Below, piece after piece: positions 26,238 to 35,784 of a stretch of DNA of 40,953 nt. The translations under genes were made by a program, and so were the position numbers. The notes below the pieces were generated by a model, which was given only the letters and a program-made list of their open reading frames with translations, ran no database searches and was not told the origin of the DNA. The stretch's first letter is position 1. Each line of letters starts with the position of its first letter. The stretch covers positions 1 to 40,953 of the forward strand of contig CACOFZ010000015.1 in NCBI GenBank assembly GCA_902626605.1, in the 5' to 3' direction. Source of the DNA: an uncultured PS1 clade bacterium (GTDB taxonomy: Bacteria > Pseudomonadota > Alphaproteobacteria > MED-G09).

Positions 26238-27305
26238 ATGGCTAAAAAAATGAAAAAGGCAAAGACTACAAGAAGAAAATTTATTTCAGGATTTGGTTTA
26301 CTATCAGCAGGAATAATTTTACGCCCATTATCTCTATTTTCACAGGAAGAAAATCAAATTTTAAATATTGGTTCACCAGCCAATTTTTTGTCCGACAAAT
26401 TAATTTCAAATTTCCAAAAAAATATTACCTCATCAATTAATTATATAACCTATGACACTAATTCTAATATTAATTTTAATGACAATAATTATGATGTACT
26501 CATTGGAAGAGACGCTTATTTAGAAGGCTTGATTGATGATGGTAAAATTGCAGAACTTGATAAAAATCTTATACCTAACAATTCTTTTATTGATCCAAAA
26601 TTCAATAACTCAGCTTTTGATAAAGATAGAAGACATACAATACCACTATCATATGGGGCAATAGGTATTGCTTACAGAAAAAGTAAGTTTTCTGAACCAC
26701 CTTCCACATGGAGGTGGCTGTTAGACTCTGATAAATACGCTGGAAAAATTTCCCTATTAGGTGATGGAAGAACTCTAATCCAAATTGCACTTAAGTATAT
26801 GGGGGTAAGCCTAAATACAAATGATCCAATGTGGATCAATCAGGCGGAAAAACTTTTAAAGCGCCAAAAAGTAAATGTTAGAGATTTCGGTAAAAAAAAT
26901 GGGAAAGAACTTTTAATTAATGGAGAAGTTGACTTAGCAATTATTAGCAATGAAGAATTTAGAAAAATTGGTAATAATGATATTGGATTTACATTCCCAA
27001 GAGAGGGCAGTTTAATTTGGCAAGACTGTGTTTGTGTCACTAAAGCATCACAAAAAGCAGAAGAAAGCCATTCAGTTATAAATTCTATGTTAGATCCGAA
27101 AAACTCAAAATCAATTGTTGAAAATCTACAAACAGCAACGCCCAACATTATGGCTTTAGACATTTCAAAGAAAAGCTATAAGGAAGACTCAACAATCTTT
27201 CCGAATGCACAAATTATGGAAAGATATGAAGATACATCAACCATATTAGACTTCGATTATGAGATGATGATTGAAGAAATGTGGGATAATATTTTAGATT
27301 CATAG
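26238..27305 (+). CDS. PotD-like extracellular solute-binding protein with Tat-type signal
   Basis: A 355-residue periplasmic binding protein of the spermidine/putrescine (PotD) type. The N-terminus has a twin-arginine signal, TTRRKFISGFG (Arg12-Arg13), then a hydrophobic stretch and a cleavage region near LFSQ. The mature part has PotD-like features: PLSYGAIGIAYRKS, the STWRWLLDSDKYAGKIS loop and a late WQD segment. The ligand may be a polyamine, but this is inferred only from the family. There is no permease or ATPase gene beside it; it sits between lolA and xth. AAGGA lies 9 nt before the ATG. Confidence 0.85.
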   Translation: MAKKMKKAKTTRRKFISGFGLLSAGIILRPLSLFSQEENQILNIGSPANFLSDKLISNFQKNITSSINYITYDTNSNINFNDNNYDVLIGRDAYLEGLIDDGKIAELDKNLIPNNSFIDPKFNNSAFDKDRRHTIPLSYGAIGIAYRKSKFSEPPSTWRWLLDSDKYAGKISLLGDGRTLIQIALKYMGVSLNTNDPMWINQAEKLLKRQKVNVRDFGKKNGKELLINGEVDLAIISNEEFRKIGNNDIGFTFPREGSLIWQDCVCVTKASQKAEESHSVINSMLDPKNSKSIVENLQTATPNIMALDISKKSYKEDSTIFPNAQIMERYEDTSTILDFDYEMMIEEMWDNILDS

Positions 27306-27317
27306 TCTTAAATTCAT

Positions 27318-28121
27318 ATGAATATTCGTTTATTAAGCTGGAATATTAATTCTGTAAGATTGAGAATTAGTGCCTTAAAAAAGGTAATTAAAAAATTTAA
27401 ACCAAATATAATCTGCCTGCAAGAAACTAAGTGCCCTAATGAACTTTTTCCCTTCAAAGATATAGAAAAATTAGGGCTTTCAAATATTCATGTGAATGGC
27501 ATAAAGGGCTATCATGGTGTTTGTTTAGCTACAGACTTACCTGTTAAAAAAGTTGAGCAAAAAGATTTTTGCGGCAAACATGATGGAAGACATATTTCTC
27601 TTCAGTTAAAAGTTAAGAATAATTTATTTAATATACATAATTTTTATGTGCCAGCAGGTGGCGATGAGCCAGATCCAAAGATAAATGAAAAATTTAAACA
27701 CAAATTAGACTTTTTGGATGAAGCGACCGCATATATAAAAACAAAGAAAGATAATACTTATACTGCGCTTGTAGGCGATCTTAATATTGCACCACATGAA
27801 AATGATGTCTGGTCACACAAACAGCTATTAAAAATAGTCAGCCATACACCTATAGAAGTAGAAAAATTAAATAAATTCCAAGATTCATTAAATTTTATTG
27901 ATGCATTGAGAGAATTTCATCCACTTTCTGAAAAGCTCTACAGCTGGTGGAGTTATAGGTCAAAAAACTGGGAAATATCTGACAGAGGAAGAAGACTTGA
28001 TCATATTTGGATTACTAAAAAATTAAATAAAATAATTACAAAAGCTTCGATTGAAAAAGATGTAAGAAGGTGGGATAGGCCCTCCGATCACTCACCTTTG
28101 ATAGCAGATTTTAAATTTTAA
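27318..28121 (+). CDS. xth: Exodeoxyribonuclease III / AP endonuclease
   Basis: An Mg-dependent AP endonuclease and 3'-5' exonuclease of the ExoIII type, used in base-excision repair. The 267-residue product has WNINS (Asn9), QETK (Glu36), the HNFYVPAGG strand, GDLNIAP with the catalytic Asp and Asn, RRLDHIW, and the terminal SDHSPL with the active-site Asp-His. The 3' end directly abuts the convergent regulator gene, with no base between the stops. The ftsK-lolA-xth grouping is common in alphaproteobacteria, from memory. Confidence 0.96.
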   Translation: MNIRLLSWNINSVRLRISALKKVIKKFKPNIICLQETKCPNELFPFKDIEKLGLSNIHVNGIKGYHGVCLATDLPVKKVEQKDFCGKHDGRHISLQLKVKNNLFNIHNFYVPAGGDEPDPKINEKFKHKLDFLDEATAYIKTKKDNTYTALVGDLNIAPHENDVWSHKQLLKIVSHTPIEVEKLNKFQDSLNFIDALREFHPLSEKLYSWWSYRSKNWEISDRGRRLDHIWITKKLNKIITKASIEKDVRRWDRPSDHSPLIADFKF

Positions 28122-28778
28122 CTAACTTATAAAATATCCATTTTCAGCGCTTTCTATAGAAAGCATATTTTTGAATGGTGTAATTTTTTTTCGGATTGTG
28201 TAGATATGTGTGGTCAATGTTTTTGTTTCAATATCTTTATTATAACCCCAAACTTTATTTAATAAATAATCTTGGCTTACGGTTTTACCCTTTGCCACAA
28301 TTAAGTGCCAAATTATTCTTGCCTCTTTATCAGTAAGCTTTACTGATTTATTAAGCGCTTTTATTACTTTACCTGTCATATCTAAATTTATTTTTCTAAA
28401 TTTTAAATTACAGTAATCAATTGTATCTCTTTGAAGATTAATATTTTCTATAATTTTCAATAATTCGTTAAAATAAAAAGGGGTTTTTAAGGAAATAAAT
28501 AAATTTTTATCTAAAATTTGAGTTTCTTCTGATGGACCAATACTAATTGCCGGAAAAAGATAGGAGGCCTTGGATAATAATTTTTTAATTTTTATCACTT
28601 GCTCTTGTTTTACCGAGTAAAAAATAGCTACATCATTTTTTTTAAATTGATCAATATTAATTATGTCAGAAAAGGTTACATTCACAATTAGATTGTAATC
28701 CAACAATGAGGAAAATTGTTCATCGAAAACTAAGTTAAAAAGAATATCATCAGAAAACAAAAAAACGTTACTTTTCAA
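28122..28778 (-). CDS. OmpR/PhoB-type winged-helix regulator with a degenerate receiver domain
   Basis: The C-terminal part (about residues 130-218) is an OmpR/PhoB winged helix: KLTDKEARIIWHL, the VSQDYLLNKVWGY helix, KTLTTHIYTIRKKI as recognition helix, and the ENGYFIS wing. The N-terminal part looks like a receiver: acidic pair Asp10-Asp11 and the LKTPF end of strand 5. But the phosphoacceptor position in strand 3 (DVAIFYS) is Tyr54, not Asp, so ordinary His-Asp phosphotransfer is unlikely. It starts with TTG, with AAGGA 7 nt upstream, and overlaps the yggS stop (TTGA). No sensor kinase is adjacent. Confidence 0.85.
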   Translation of the reverse strand: MKSNVFLFSDDILFNLVFDEQFSSLLDYNLIVNVTFSDIINIDQFKKNDVAIFYSVKQEQVIKIKKLLSKASYLFPAISIGPSEETQILDKNLFISLKTPFYFNELLKIIENINLQRDTIDYCNLKFRKINLDMTGKVIKALNKSVKLTDKEARIIWHLIVAKGKTVSQDYLLNKVWGYNKDIETKTLTTHIYTIRKKITPFKNMLSIESAENGYFIS

Positions 28779-29446
28779 TTTTTATTCCTTGGTCCCATTA
28801 TTGCCTCTCCAACTCTTATGTGAGTTGCCCCTAATGCTATAGCTGTTTCAAAATCATTACTCATGCCCATGCTTAAATATTTTAGCATATTTTTTTTTGA
28901 TAACTTGTTTAATAAAGCAAAATATAGCGAAGGCTCTTCATCTGGAGGAGGAAGGGTCATTAATCCGTTTATACTAATTTTTGAATATTTTTTTGCCTCG
29001 ATAAAGAATTTATCCATATCTTCAATATAAATTCCACTTTTTGAACTTTCTTTTGAGATATTAACCTGAAGAAATAATTCTTTAATTGTTGATTTTCTTG
29101 TTATATTTTCATTTATGATTTTTAAGGTCTTTATTTTCTCAACCGAATGAATAGCTGTGAAAAGATTGATCGCGATTTTTATTTTATTTGATTGAATTGG
29201 TCCAACCATATGAAGTTCAATATTTTTATTCTTGGATAAGGTTTTCGACCATTTTTTTTCAGCCTCTTGTACTTTATTTTCTCCAAAAAAAAGATGCCCA
29301 GCATCTATGAGTGGTTTTATTTTTTCAAAATCAAATTTTTTTGTAACAACAATTAATTTTATTAAAGATGGGTCCCTATTAAATTTAACAGCGATCTTTT
29401 CAATTCTATTTTTTATAGCTTTAAGATTTTTTTTGATATCTGTCAT
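28775..29446 (-). CDS. YggS/PLPBP family pyridoxal-phosphate homeostasis protein
   Basis: A PLP-binding TIM-barrel protein (COG0325) that maintains vitamin B6 and amino-acid homeostasis. Key motifs are LIVVTKKF with the PLP lysine, HLFFGENKVQEAEKKW, HMVGPIQSNK, the LMTLPPP loop, LSMGMSNDFETAI and the phosphate-binding THIRVGEAIMG. The frame extends to 29485, but starting at 29446 gives the family-typical N-terminus MTDIKKNL and puts the PLP lysine at residue 36, as in E. coli YggS. GAAGAAG precedes it. It is upstream of, and overlaps, the regulator gene, and is divergent from the DUF3576 gene. Confidence 0.93.
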   Translation of the reverse strand: MTDIKKNLKAIKNRIEKIAVKFNRDPSLIKLIVVTKKFDFEKIKPLIDAGHLFFGENKVQEAEKKWSKTLSKNKNIELHMVGPIQSNKIKIAINLFTAIHSVEKIKTLKIINENITRKSTIKELFLQVNISKESSKSGIYIEDMDKFFIEAKKYSKISINGLMTLPPPDEEPSLYFALLNKLSKKNMLKYLSMGMSNDFETAIALGATHIRVGEAIMGPRNKN

Positions 29447-29589
29447 TACTTCTTCATCTTTATTGTTTACTTTATCGAATATCATAAATAATAAAATATA
29501 AAAGTTTGAATTAATTCATTTTGAGATAAAGTAAGATTACTGTTATTGATAGAATTGTTTTAAAACGATCGTAAATGGGAGTTATTTTT

Positions 29590-30042
29590 ATGTATAGAAA
29601 AAGTAATATTGTTTTAATATTGTGTGTTTTACTTTTACTAAATAACTGCTCGAGATTAAATCCTTTCTCAAAAAAAATGGATACCGAGACTTCAGAAATT
29701 GTTAACTCACAAATATCCATGGCGGTAAATGCTTTTCTTTGGAGGGCAAGCTTAGACACTGTATCCTTTATACCTGTAAATTCGGCTGATCCTATAGGTG
29801 GTTTTATATCTACTGATTGGTACGTTGAGCCAGAAAACCCAAATGAAAGAATAAAACTAAATATTTATGTCAAAGACAGAAGATTGAGAGCTGATGCCAT
29901 AAGTGTTACGGTTTTTAGAGAAATAAGAGTGTCTGAAGAATGGGTTAAAGCTGATGTAAATCCTGATACCGCAAGATTAGTTGAAGCTTCTATTTTAACG
30001 AAAGCACGCGAGCTGAGAATTGGCTCTCTTGGTGCTAACTGA
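29590..30042 (+). CDS. DUF3576 family lipoprotein
   Basis: A 150-residue predicted lipoprotein. The N-terminus is a hydrophobic signal of about 15 residues leading to Cys20 in the context LLNNCSRL, a poor but plausible lipobox. The mature part has the DUF3576 features [32 protein letters not shown] and a terminal AR-rich helix. The function is unknown; the family sits just before leuS across alphaproteobacteria, from memory, and may belong to envelope biogenesis with lptE. GGGAG at 29577-29581 is 8 nt before the ATG at 29590 and decides this start over the upstream ATG at 29575. Confidence 0.9.
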   Translation: MYRKSNIVLILCVLLLLNNCSRLNPFSKKMDTETSEIVNSQISMAVNAFLWRASLDTVSFIPVNSADPIGGFISTDWYVEPENPNERIKLNIYVKDRRLRADAISVTVFREIRVSEEWVKADVNPDTARLVEASILTKARELRIGSLGAN

Positions 30043-30049
30043 CATCTCA

Positions 30050-32611
30050 ATGTCTGAATACTATCCAGATAAAATTGAACCATATTGGCAGAAAATTTGG
30101 TCAGAAAAAAAGTCTTTTAAACCAGAGCCTATTTCTGAGAAAAAACGAAAAAAATATATTCTAGAAATGTTTCCTTATCCCTCGGGAAATATTCATATGG
30201 GACATGTAAGAAATTATACAATTGGCGATGTTGTTGCGCGTTATAGAAAGGCCCAAGGTGACAATGTATTACACCCAATGGGCTGGGATGCTTTTGGTAT
30301 GCCCGCAGAAAACGCGGCGATGGAAAAGAAAGTACACCCAAAAGAATGGACTTATAAAAATATAGAGAATATGAAGGCTCAACTTAAATCGTTAGGGCTT
30401 TCAATTGATTGGGAGAGAGAAATTGCTACATGTGACCCAGATTATTTTAAACATCAGCAAAAAATATTTTTAGATTTTTATGGTGCTGGCATTGCTTATC
30501 GAAAGGAAAGTGAAGTTAATTGGGACCCAGTTGATAAAACTGTTTTGGCTAATGAGCAGGTCATTGATGGAAAAGGGTGGAGATCAGGAGCGCCAGTAGA
30601 AAGAAAAGTTTTAACACAATGGTTCTTGAAAATATCTAGTGATTCTCAACGATTGCTTGATGAGGTTGTAAAGCTCGAAAAATGGCCAGATAAAGTTAAA
30701 ACAATGCAAGAAAATTGGATAGGCAAATCTACTGGGGTTTCTTTTGAATTTGATTGCTTTGATGCTGAGGAAAAAAAATATGACCCTATTAAAGTCTTTA
30801 CTACCAGGCCAGATACATTATTTGGTGCTACATTTTGTGGCATATCAATTGACCATCCAATATCTAAGGTTCTTAAAAAAAATAAGAAAATTAAGGAATT
30901 TATTGAAGAATGTAGAAAAATTGGCACAACTGAAGAAGCCATAGAAAAAGCAGAAAAAAAGGGCATTAAGACAGGTTTTAAAATTAAGCACCCCTTCATA
31001 AAAGATAAATTTCTTGATGTGTATATAGCAAATTTCATTTTAAGCGGGTATGGGACAGGAGCAATTTTTGGTTGCCCAGCTCATGATCAAAGAGATTTTG
31101 AATTTGCAAAAAAATATGGAATTGAGATCATACCTGTTGTGAGCTCTGAAGAAAAAGACAAGAGTGACTCTCTTGATGAAGCTTATACAGGAGAAGGAAA
31201 ATTAATTAATTCTAGTTTTTTAAATGGAATGAATATTGATGAGGCAAAGGATAAGGTAATAGAAAAGCTTATCAAAAATAATAAAGGAAATAGAGAAACA
31301 AATTTTAGGCTTCGTGACTGGGGTATATCTAGACAAAGATACTGGGGCTGTCCAATACCAATAATTCACTGTGATAAGTGTGGAATAGTTCCTGTGCCAG
31401 AGGAAGACCTGCCTGTTAAACTACCAGAAAATGTGGACTTTATAAAGCCAGGGAACCCTCTAGAAAGTCATGAAAAATGGAAATCAATTAGTTGTCCGAA
31501 GTGTAAAAATGGAGCAGTAAGAGAAACTGACACATTCGATACATTTATTGATTCATCTTGGTATTTTGCGAGATTTTGTGAACTTGATAAAAAACAACCA
31601 CTTAATATCTCGGCTACTGATTATTGGCTCCCGGTTGATCAGTATATAGGAGGTATAGAACATGCAATACTTCACTTATTATATTCAAGATTCTTTACAA
31701 ACGCACTTAGAGAAACAGGGCATTTAAACATTAGCGAACCTTTTTATGGCATGTTTACACAAGGAATGGTTTGCCACGAAACTTACCAAAATATTAATGG
31801 TGATTGGATTGAACCAGAATTGGTTACTGTGAAAGATAATGAAGTTTTCCATAAAGATACAGGAGAGCTTCTAAAAAAAGGGCCCTCTGAAAAAATGTCT
31901 AAGTCTAAAAAAAATGTTGTAGATCCATCCGTAATAATTGAAAAATTTGGCGCAGATACTGCAAGATGGTTTGTTCTTTCGGATTCTCCCCCTGAAAGAG
32001 ATATTTTTTGGTCTGAATCTGGAGTTGAAGCGGCTGGTAAGTTTATTAAAAAGATATGGAAAACTATTGTTGAACTAAATAAACTTATTGAAAAAAATAT
32101 TTCAAATAAAAATATTGAAAAAACCATTGGCTTAAGAAAAATAAATCATAAAACCTTAAATAATATTACTAAAGATCTAGATAGCCTCAGTTTTAACAAG
32201 GTCATAGCTAGACTTTATGAGTTTGTAGGTGAAATTTCTAAAATAAGTGAAAGTGATAATATTGATACTAACGCAATAAATGAGTCTTTATCATTTCTTT
32301 TAATTATGCTTGGACCGATTACACCTCACCTAGCCGAAGAAGGCTGGTCACTTTTCGGTAAAGATAGGGGAATGGTCTGTGAACAACCATGGCCTAATAT
32401 AGAAGAGAACTTAATAGCTGAAAGCTTTATAAGAATGCCAATTCAGGTTAATGGCAAAAAGAAGTCAGAAATTCAAGTAGATAAAAATATTGATGAGAGC
32501 AAACTGAAAGAAATAGCTTTAAATGATGATAGCATTAAGTCATTTATTGGCGACAAAGAAATTAAAAAGCTTATAATCGTTCCTAATAGGATAATAAATA
32601 TTGTTGTTTAA
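30050..32611 (+). CDS. leuS: Leucyl-tRNA synthetase
   Basis: A class Ia aminoacyl-tRNA synthetase charging tRNA-Leu, with post-transfer editing. The 853-residue product has the HIGH motif as HMGH (residues 49-52, in [12 protein letters not shown]), a CP1 editing domain with [12 protein letters not shown], a zinc-ribbon region (CDKC...CPKC), and KMSKS (615-619). The DUF3576 stop is 7 nt upstream. An in-frame ATG at 30020 would overlap that gene, so MSEYYPDK at 30050 is the likelier start. lptE and holA follow with overlaps. Confidence 0.98.
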   Translation: MSEYYPDKIEPYWQKIWSEKKSFKPEPISEKKRKKYILEMFPYPSGNIHMGHVRNYTIGDVVARYRKAQGDNVLHPMGWDAFGMPAENAAMEKKVHPKEWTYKNIENMKAQLKSLGLSIDWEREIATCDPDYFKHQQKIFLDFYGAGIAYRKESEVNWDPVDKTVLANEQVIDGKGWRSGAPVERKVLTQWFLKISSDSQRLLDEVVKLEKWPDKVKTMQENWIGKSTGVSFEFDCFDAEEKKYDPIKVFTTRPDTLFGATFCGISIDHPISKVLKKNKKIKEFIEECRKIGTTEEAIEKAEKKGIKTGFKIKHPFIKDKFLDVYIANFILSGYGTGAIFGCPAHDQRDFEFAKKYGIEIIPVVSSEEKDKSDSLDEAYTGEGKLINSSFLNGMNIDEAKDKVIEKLIKNNKGNRETNFRLRDWGISRQRYWGCPIPIIHCDKCGIVPVPEEDLPVKLPENVDFIKPGNPLESHEKWKSISCPKCKNGAVRETDTFDTFIDSSWYFARFCELDKKQPLNISATDYWLPVDQYIGGIEHAILHLLYSRFFTNALRETGHLNISEPFYGMFTQGMVCHETYQNINGDWIEPELVTVKDNEVFHKDTGELLKKGPSEKMSKSKKNVVDPSVIIEKFGADTARWFVLSDSPPERDIFWSESGVEAAGKFIKKIWKTIVELNKLIEKNISNKNIEKTIGLRKINHKTLNNITKDLDSLSFNKVIARLYEFVGEISKISESDNIDTNAINESLSFLLIMLGPITPHLAEEGWSLFGKDRGMVCEQPWPNIEENLIAESFIRMPIQVNGKKKSEIQVDKNIDESKLKEIALNDDSIKSFIGDKEIKKLIIVPNRIINIVV

Positions 32612-33089
32612 AAAAAAATTTCTAATTGTTTTTTTCATTAGTGCATTTTCTTTATCATGTACTTTTGAACCTCTTTACTCTGAAAAATTTCTTTTAGAGT
32701 ATGAGATAATTGAACCATCAAAATCTAATAAAGAGCTCCATGAGATATTCAGAAATCTTAATAATTTAACCTCTATAAATAAAAGTGGTGACAATCAGTA
32801 CACAGTTGAACTAGAATCACAAAACAGATTTGATGATATTGATGTGAGAGAAGATGAGAAAGTAATGAGGGCTGGAGTTTCAACGACGGTAATATTTAAG
32901 ATCAGAGAAAAAAATTCAAATAAAATTCTATTTACAGGTCAAAGTATAGGGTCGAATGCTTTCAATAGAATTTCTGAGCCTTATTCAAATGAAACCGCTA
33001 AAAATGATGCAGTTTCAAAACTATCTATGACAATCGCATATGATATAAGAAATCAACTTGCTCTTTACTCTAAAAAATTTAAAAAATGA
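32601..33089 (+). CDS. lptE: LPS-assembly lipoprotein LptE
   Basis: LptE is the outer-membrane lipoprotein plug of the LptD translocon that inserts lipopolysaccharide. The 162-residue product has a signal peptide leading to Cys20 ([10 protein letters not shown]; the CxFxPLY motif after the Cys is typical) and the LptE pattern [10 protein letters not shown] and AYDIRNQL. There is no ATG: the reading frame opens with TTG at 32601 (or 32604) inside the end of leuS, with AGGA 9 nt before 32601. Its TGA overlaps the holA ATG (ATGA). The leuS-lptE-holA order is widely conserved in proteobacteria. Confidence 0.9.
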   Translation: MLFKKKFLIVFFISAFSLSCTFEPLYSEKFLLEYEIIEPSKSNKELHEIFRNLNNLTSINKSGDNQYTVELESQNRFDDIDVREDEKVMRAGVSTTVIFKIREKNSNKILFTGQSIGSNAFNRISEPYSNETAKNDAVSKLSMTIAYDIRNQLALYSKKFKK

Positions 33090-34108
33090 GAGGAAAACAA
33101 CAAGATATTTTTTCAATAATTAAAAAAGAGAGCACATCGTTAAAATGTATTCTTTTATACGGGCCAAACTCATACCTGGTTAACGATACATACAATAAAT
33201 TGTGTAAAAGTCTTTTTAATGAAAATGATGTTTTTGCTCCACCAGAGTTTAATATCAAAGAAATATCGAAAGACGCTGATATTTTTTATAATGAGGCAAA
33301 GTCCTTATCTTTCGGCGGCGGAAGAAAATACTTAAAAATTGATATGGATAATTCTGAAGCCTCAGGTCCTATTTTAGATTTACTCAAAGATAACTTAAAC
33401 GAGACAACGCTTCTTATTAAAGCTGGAAATTTATCTCCACGATCAAGCATTAGAAAATCTTTGGAAAAATTAGAGGATGCACTAATAATTCCATTTTATG
33501 AAGATGATTTCGTAAGCCTAAAAAATTTTATAAAAGAAAAATCAAATATAAGAAATTTTAAATTCGATGATACCGCTATCAATGCAATTATCTCAATGTC
33601 TGGTTTTGAGAGAAGTCAGGTCAGTGATGCTGTAGAGAGAATAATGCTTTATTATGAATTTTCTGAGAATAAAATTATTAATTATGAAAAAATTAAAGAA
33701 ATATTATTTGATACCAATCAAAACCAAATAAGTGAATTATGCAAACAAGTATGCTTGGGTGAAACAAAACTTTCCCAACAAATTTCTGATAGACTTTTTC
33801 TTCAAGGTGTTACGCCACCTCAATTTATATCAGCTTTAATTTTACATTTTCAAAAGTTACATTTAGTTGGACTAAGTATAACTTCAGGCCAGTCTATTAG
33901 TGATGCAATAAAGAAAATAAAGCCTCCTATTTTTTTTAAAGAAGTTAACGCTTTTAAATCTCAAATCCAAAATTGGAATATTGCTAAAATTGACAGAGCT
34001 CTTGAGATTTTAGTTGAAAGTGACCTTTTAACAAAAACGAAGCCGGGGCTTGGAAAAAGCATAATTGGAAATATTGTTATAAGACTAGCGAGTGTTGCAA
34101 AAAAATAA
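33086..34108 (+). CDS. holA: DNA polymerase III, delta subunit
   Basis: HolA is the wrench of the clamp loader that opens the beta clamp. The 340-residue protein shows CILLYGPNSYLVNDTYNKL at the N-terminus, SLSFGGGRKYLKID, the LLIKAGNLSPRSSIRK strand-loop, and the C-terminal collar helices starting near GVTPPQFISALILHFQ. As usual for delta, there is no working Walker A. It overlaps lptE by 4 nt and ends one base before the stop of the convergent parB. Confidence 0.95.
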   Translation: MRGKQQDIFSIIKKESTSLKCILLYGPNSYLVNDTYNKLCKSLFNENDVFAPPEFNIKEISKDADIFYNEAKSLSFGGGRKYLKIDMDNSEASGPILDLLKDNLNETTLLIKAGNLSPRSSIRKSLEKLEDALIIPFYEDDFVSLKNFIKEKSNIRNFKFDDTAINAIISMSGFERSQVSDAVERIMLYYEFSENKIINYEKIKEILFDTNQNQISELCKQVCLGETKLSQQISDRLFLQGVTPPQFISALILHFQKLHLVGLSITSGQSISDAIKKIKPPIFFKEVNAFKSQIQNWNIAKIDRALEILVESDLLTKTKPGLGKSIIGNIVIRLASVAKK

Positions 34109-34109
34109 A

Positions 34110-34976
34110 CTAATTAAGCTTATTACAAATAAAATTCAATTGATCATATGATAAATATTTAATTTTAATCTCACCTTTTTCCCCTTTGCCCTCTGCTATC
34201 TCAACAGATAAACCTAAACTATCACTTAATTTTTTTTCAAGCATTAATGTATCAGGTGACTTTTGATTTACTAGGGTTTGTTTTGATTTCTTGTCTTTCT
34301 TTAAGTAAGAAACATAACTCTCCAGCTGCCTAACGCTCATCCCTTTTTTTATTGCAAATTTTGCAACAGGTAATGGATCTGCCAGAACAATTAAAGCTCT
34401 AGCATGTCCTGATGACAAATCACCGCTTTGAACAAGTTGTTGAACTTTATGAGGAAGAGATAAAAGTCTTAATGCATTTGCAACATAGGCGCGTGATTTG
34501 CTTAATATTTTCGAGAGATTTTCTTGCGTGTAGTTGTATTCTTTTTGCAGCCTCTCAAAACCCAGAGCCTCCTCTATTGCACTAAGATTTTCTCTTTGCA
34601 TATTCTCTATCAAACCAATTTCTAGAACCTCGCTTTCATTAAAATTTTTAATTATAACTGGAACCTCATTTAAACCTGCTTTTTGAGCAGCTCTCCACCT
34701 TCTTTCACCAGCAATAATTTGAAATTCTTTTTCATCCAAGGGCCTTACTAAAATAGGAAGTAAAATTCCTTTTTGTTTAATTGATTGTGAAAGTTCATCT
34801 AAAGATGTTTCACTAAAATTTTTTCTTGGCTGATTTCTGTTCGGGACTAAAAATTCAATTGGAACATTTGTTTGATCAGTGACAACTTCAGTATTAACTT
34901 TTATATCTTGACCATTGGACTTGTCATCCAAATCACCTATCAAAGCTGCCAAGCCCTTTCCTAAACCCTTTTTCAT
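34110..34976 (-). CDS. parB: Chromosome-partitioning protein ParB
   Basis: ParB is a CTPase clamp that loads at parS and spreads along DNA. The 288-residue protein has the ParB/Srx domain from about residue 38 (FLVPNRNQPRKNF), the CTP-binding GERRWRA (90-96) and ENMQRENLSAIEEA, a central helix-turn-helix (NLSKILSKSRAYVANALRLL) and a C-terminal dimerisation domain. It starts 19 nt after parA. A canonical parS palindrome lies about 3.4 kb away at 38332-38347. Confidence 0.97.
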   Translation of the reverse strand: MKKGLGKGLAALIGDLDDKSNGQDIKVNTEVVTDQTNVPIEFLVPNRNQPRKNFSETSLDELSQSIKQKGILLPILVRPLDEKEFQIIAGERRWRAAQKAGLNEVPVIIKNFNESEVLEIGLIENMQRENLSAIEEALGFERLQKEYNYTQENLSKILSKSRAYVANALRLLSLPHKVQQLVQSGDLSSGHARALIVLADPLPVAKFAIKKGMSVRQLESYVSYLKKDKKSKQTLVNQKSPDTLMLEKKLSDSLGLSVEIAEGKGEKGEIKIKYLSYDQLNFICNKLN

Positions 34977-34995
34977 TTTTTTACCTTTTTAAAAA

Positions 34996-35784
34996 TTATT
35001 TTACTTCCCAATTTACTCTATTTAAAAACTCTCTTGCTAAACTTATATAAGCTTCGCTTCCTGCGCATTTATGATCATAAATTAATGCAGGTATTCCGTG
35101 TGAAGGTGCTTCTGATAGTCTGATATTTCTTGGTATTTTTGTTGTAAAAACACTTTCGCCTAAATACGCTCTAACATCTTCTTCAACCTGAAGTGATAAA
35201 TTATTTCTCTTATCAAACATTGTTAAAATAACACCAGATAATTTAAGCCTGTCATTAATAGTTGAGCTTATACCATCAATAGTTTTTAGAAGTTGGCTTA
35301 AACCTTCAAGAGCATAAAATTCTGCTTGAAGCGGAACAATTGCTCCATCTGATGCCGCAAGGGCGTTTAAAGTAATTATGTTTAGCGCAGGAGGACAGTC
35401 TAATAATATAAAATCATAGTTCTTTTGCCCGGAAGTTGTACTTCTTAGGGTTTCTCGTAGCTTAATTGCTCTATCTTCATCTGCTGATAATTCTATTTCA
35501 ACTCCAAGCAAATTTTCGTTGGCAGTTATCACATCTAAATTTGGAATTTCTGTTTTTATTACGCAATCTTGTAATTTTTTTCTAGATGACAAAACATCGT
35601 AAGTGCCAAAACCTCTTTTGGCAGGCGAAACTCCTAGACCCGTTGAAAGATTGCCCTGAGGATCCATATCAATTAATAAAACCCTAGCATCGCAAGCAGC
35701 CATGGCTGTTCCTAGGTTAACTGTAGTAGTTGTTTTTCCAACACCGCCTTTTTGATTGATTATCGAAAATATTTTTTTACTCAT
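34996..35784 (-). CDS. parA: Chromosome-partitioning ATPase ParA
   Basis: A deviant Walker ATPase that segregates chromosome origins together with ParB/parS. The product begins [19 protein letters not shown], with the deviant Walker A KGGVGKTT at residues 12-19. LLIDMDPQGNLSTGLG (Walker A' region) and FILLDCPPAL (Walker B) follow. An ATG 15 nt upstream (35799) would add five codons deep in rsmG; I prefer the family-like MSKK start, which overlaps the end of rsmG by 8 nt. It sits between rsmG and parB as in many alphaproteobacteria. Confidence 0.96.
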   Translation of the reverse strand: MSKKIFSIINQKGGVGKTTTTVNLGTAMAACDARVLLIDMDPQGNLSTGLGVSPAKRGFGTYDVLSSRKKLQDCVIKTEIPNLDVITANENLLGVEIELSADEDRAIKLRETLRSTTSGQKNYDFILLDCPPALNIITLNALAASDGAIVPLQAEFYALEGLSQLLKTIDGISSTINDRLKLSGVILTMFDKRNNLSLQVEEDVRAYLGESVFTTKIPRNIRLSEAPSHGIPALIYDHKCAGSEAYISLAREFLNRVNWEVK

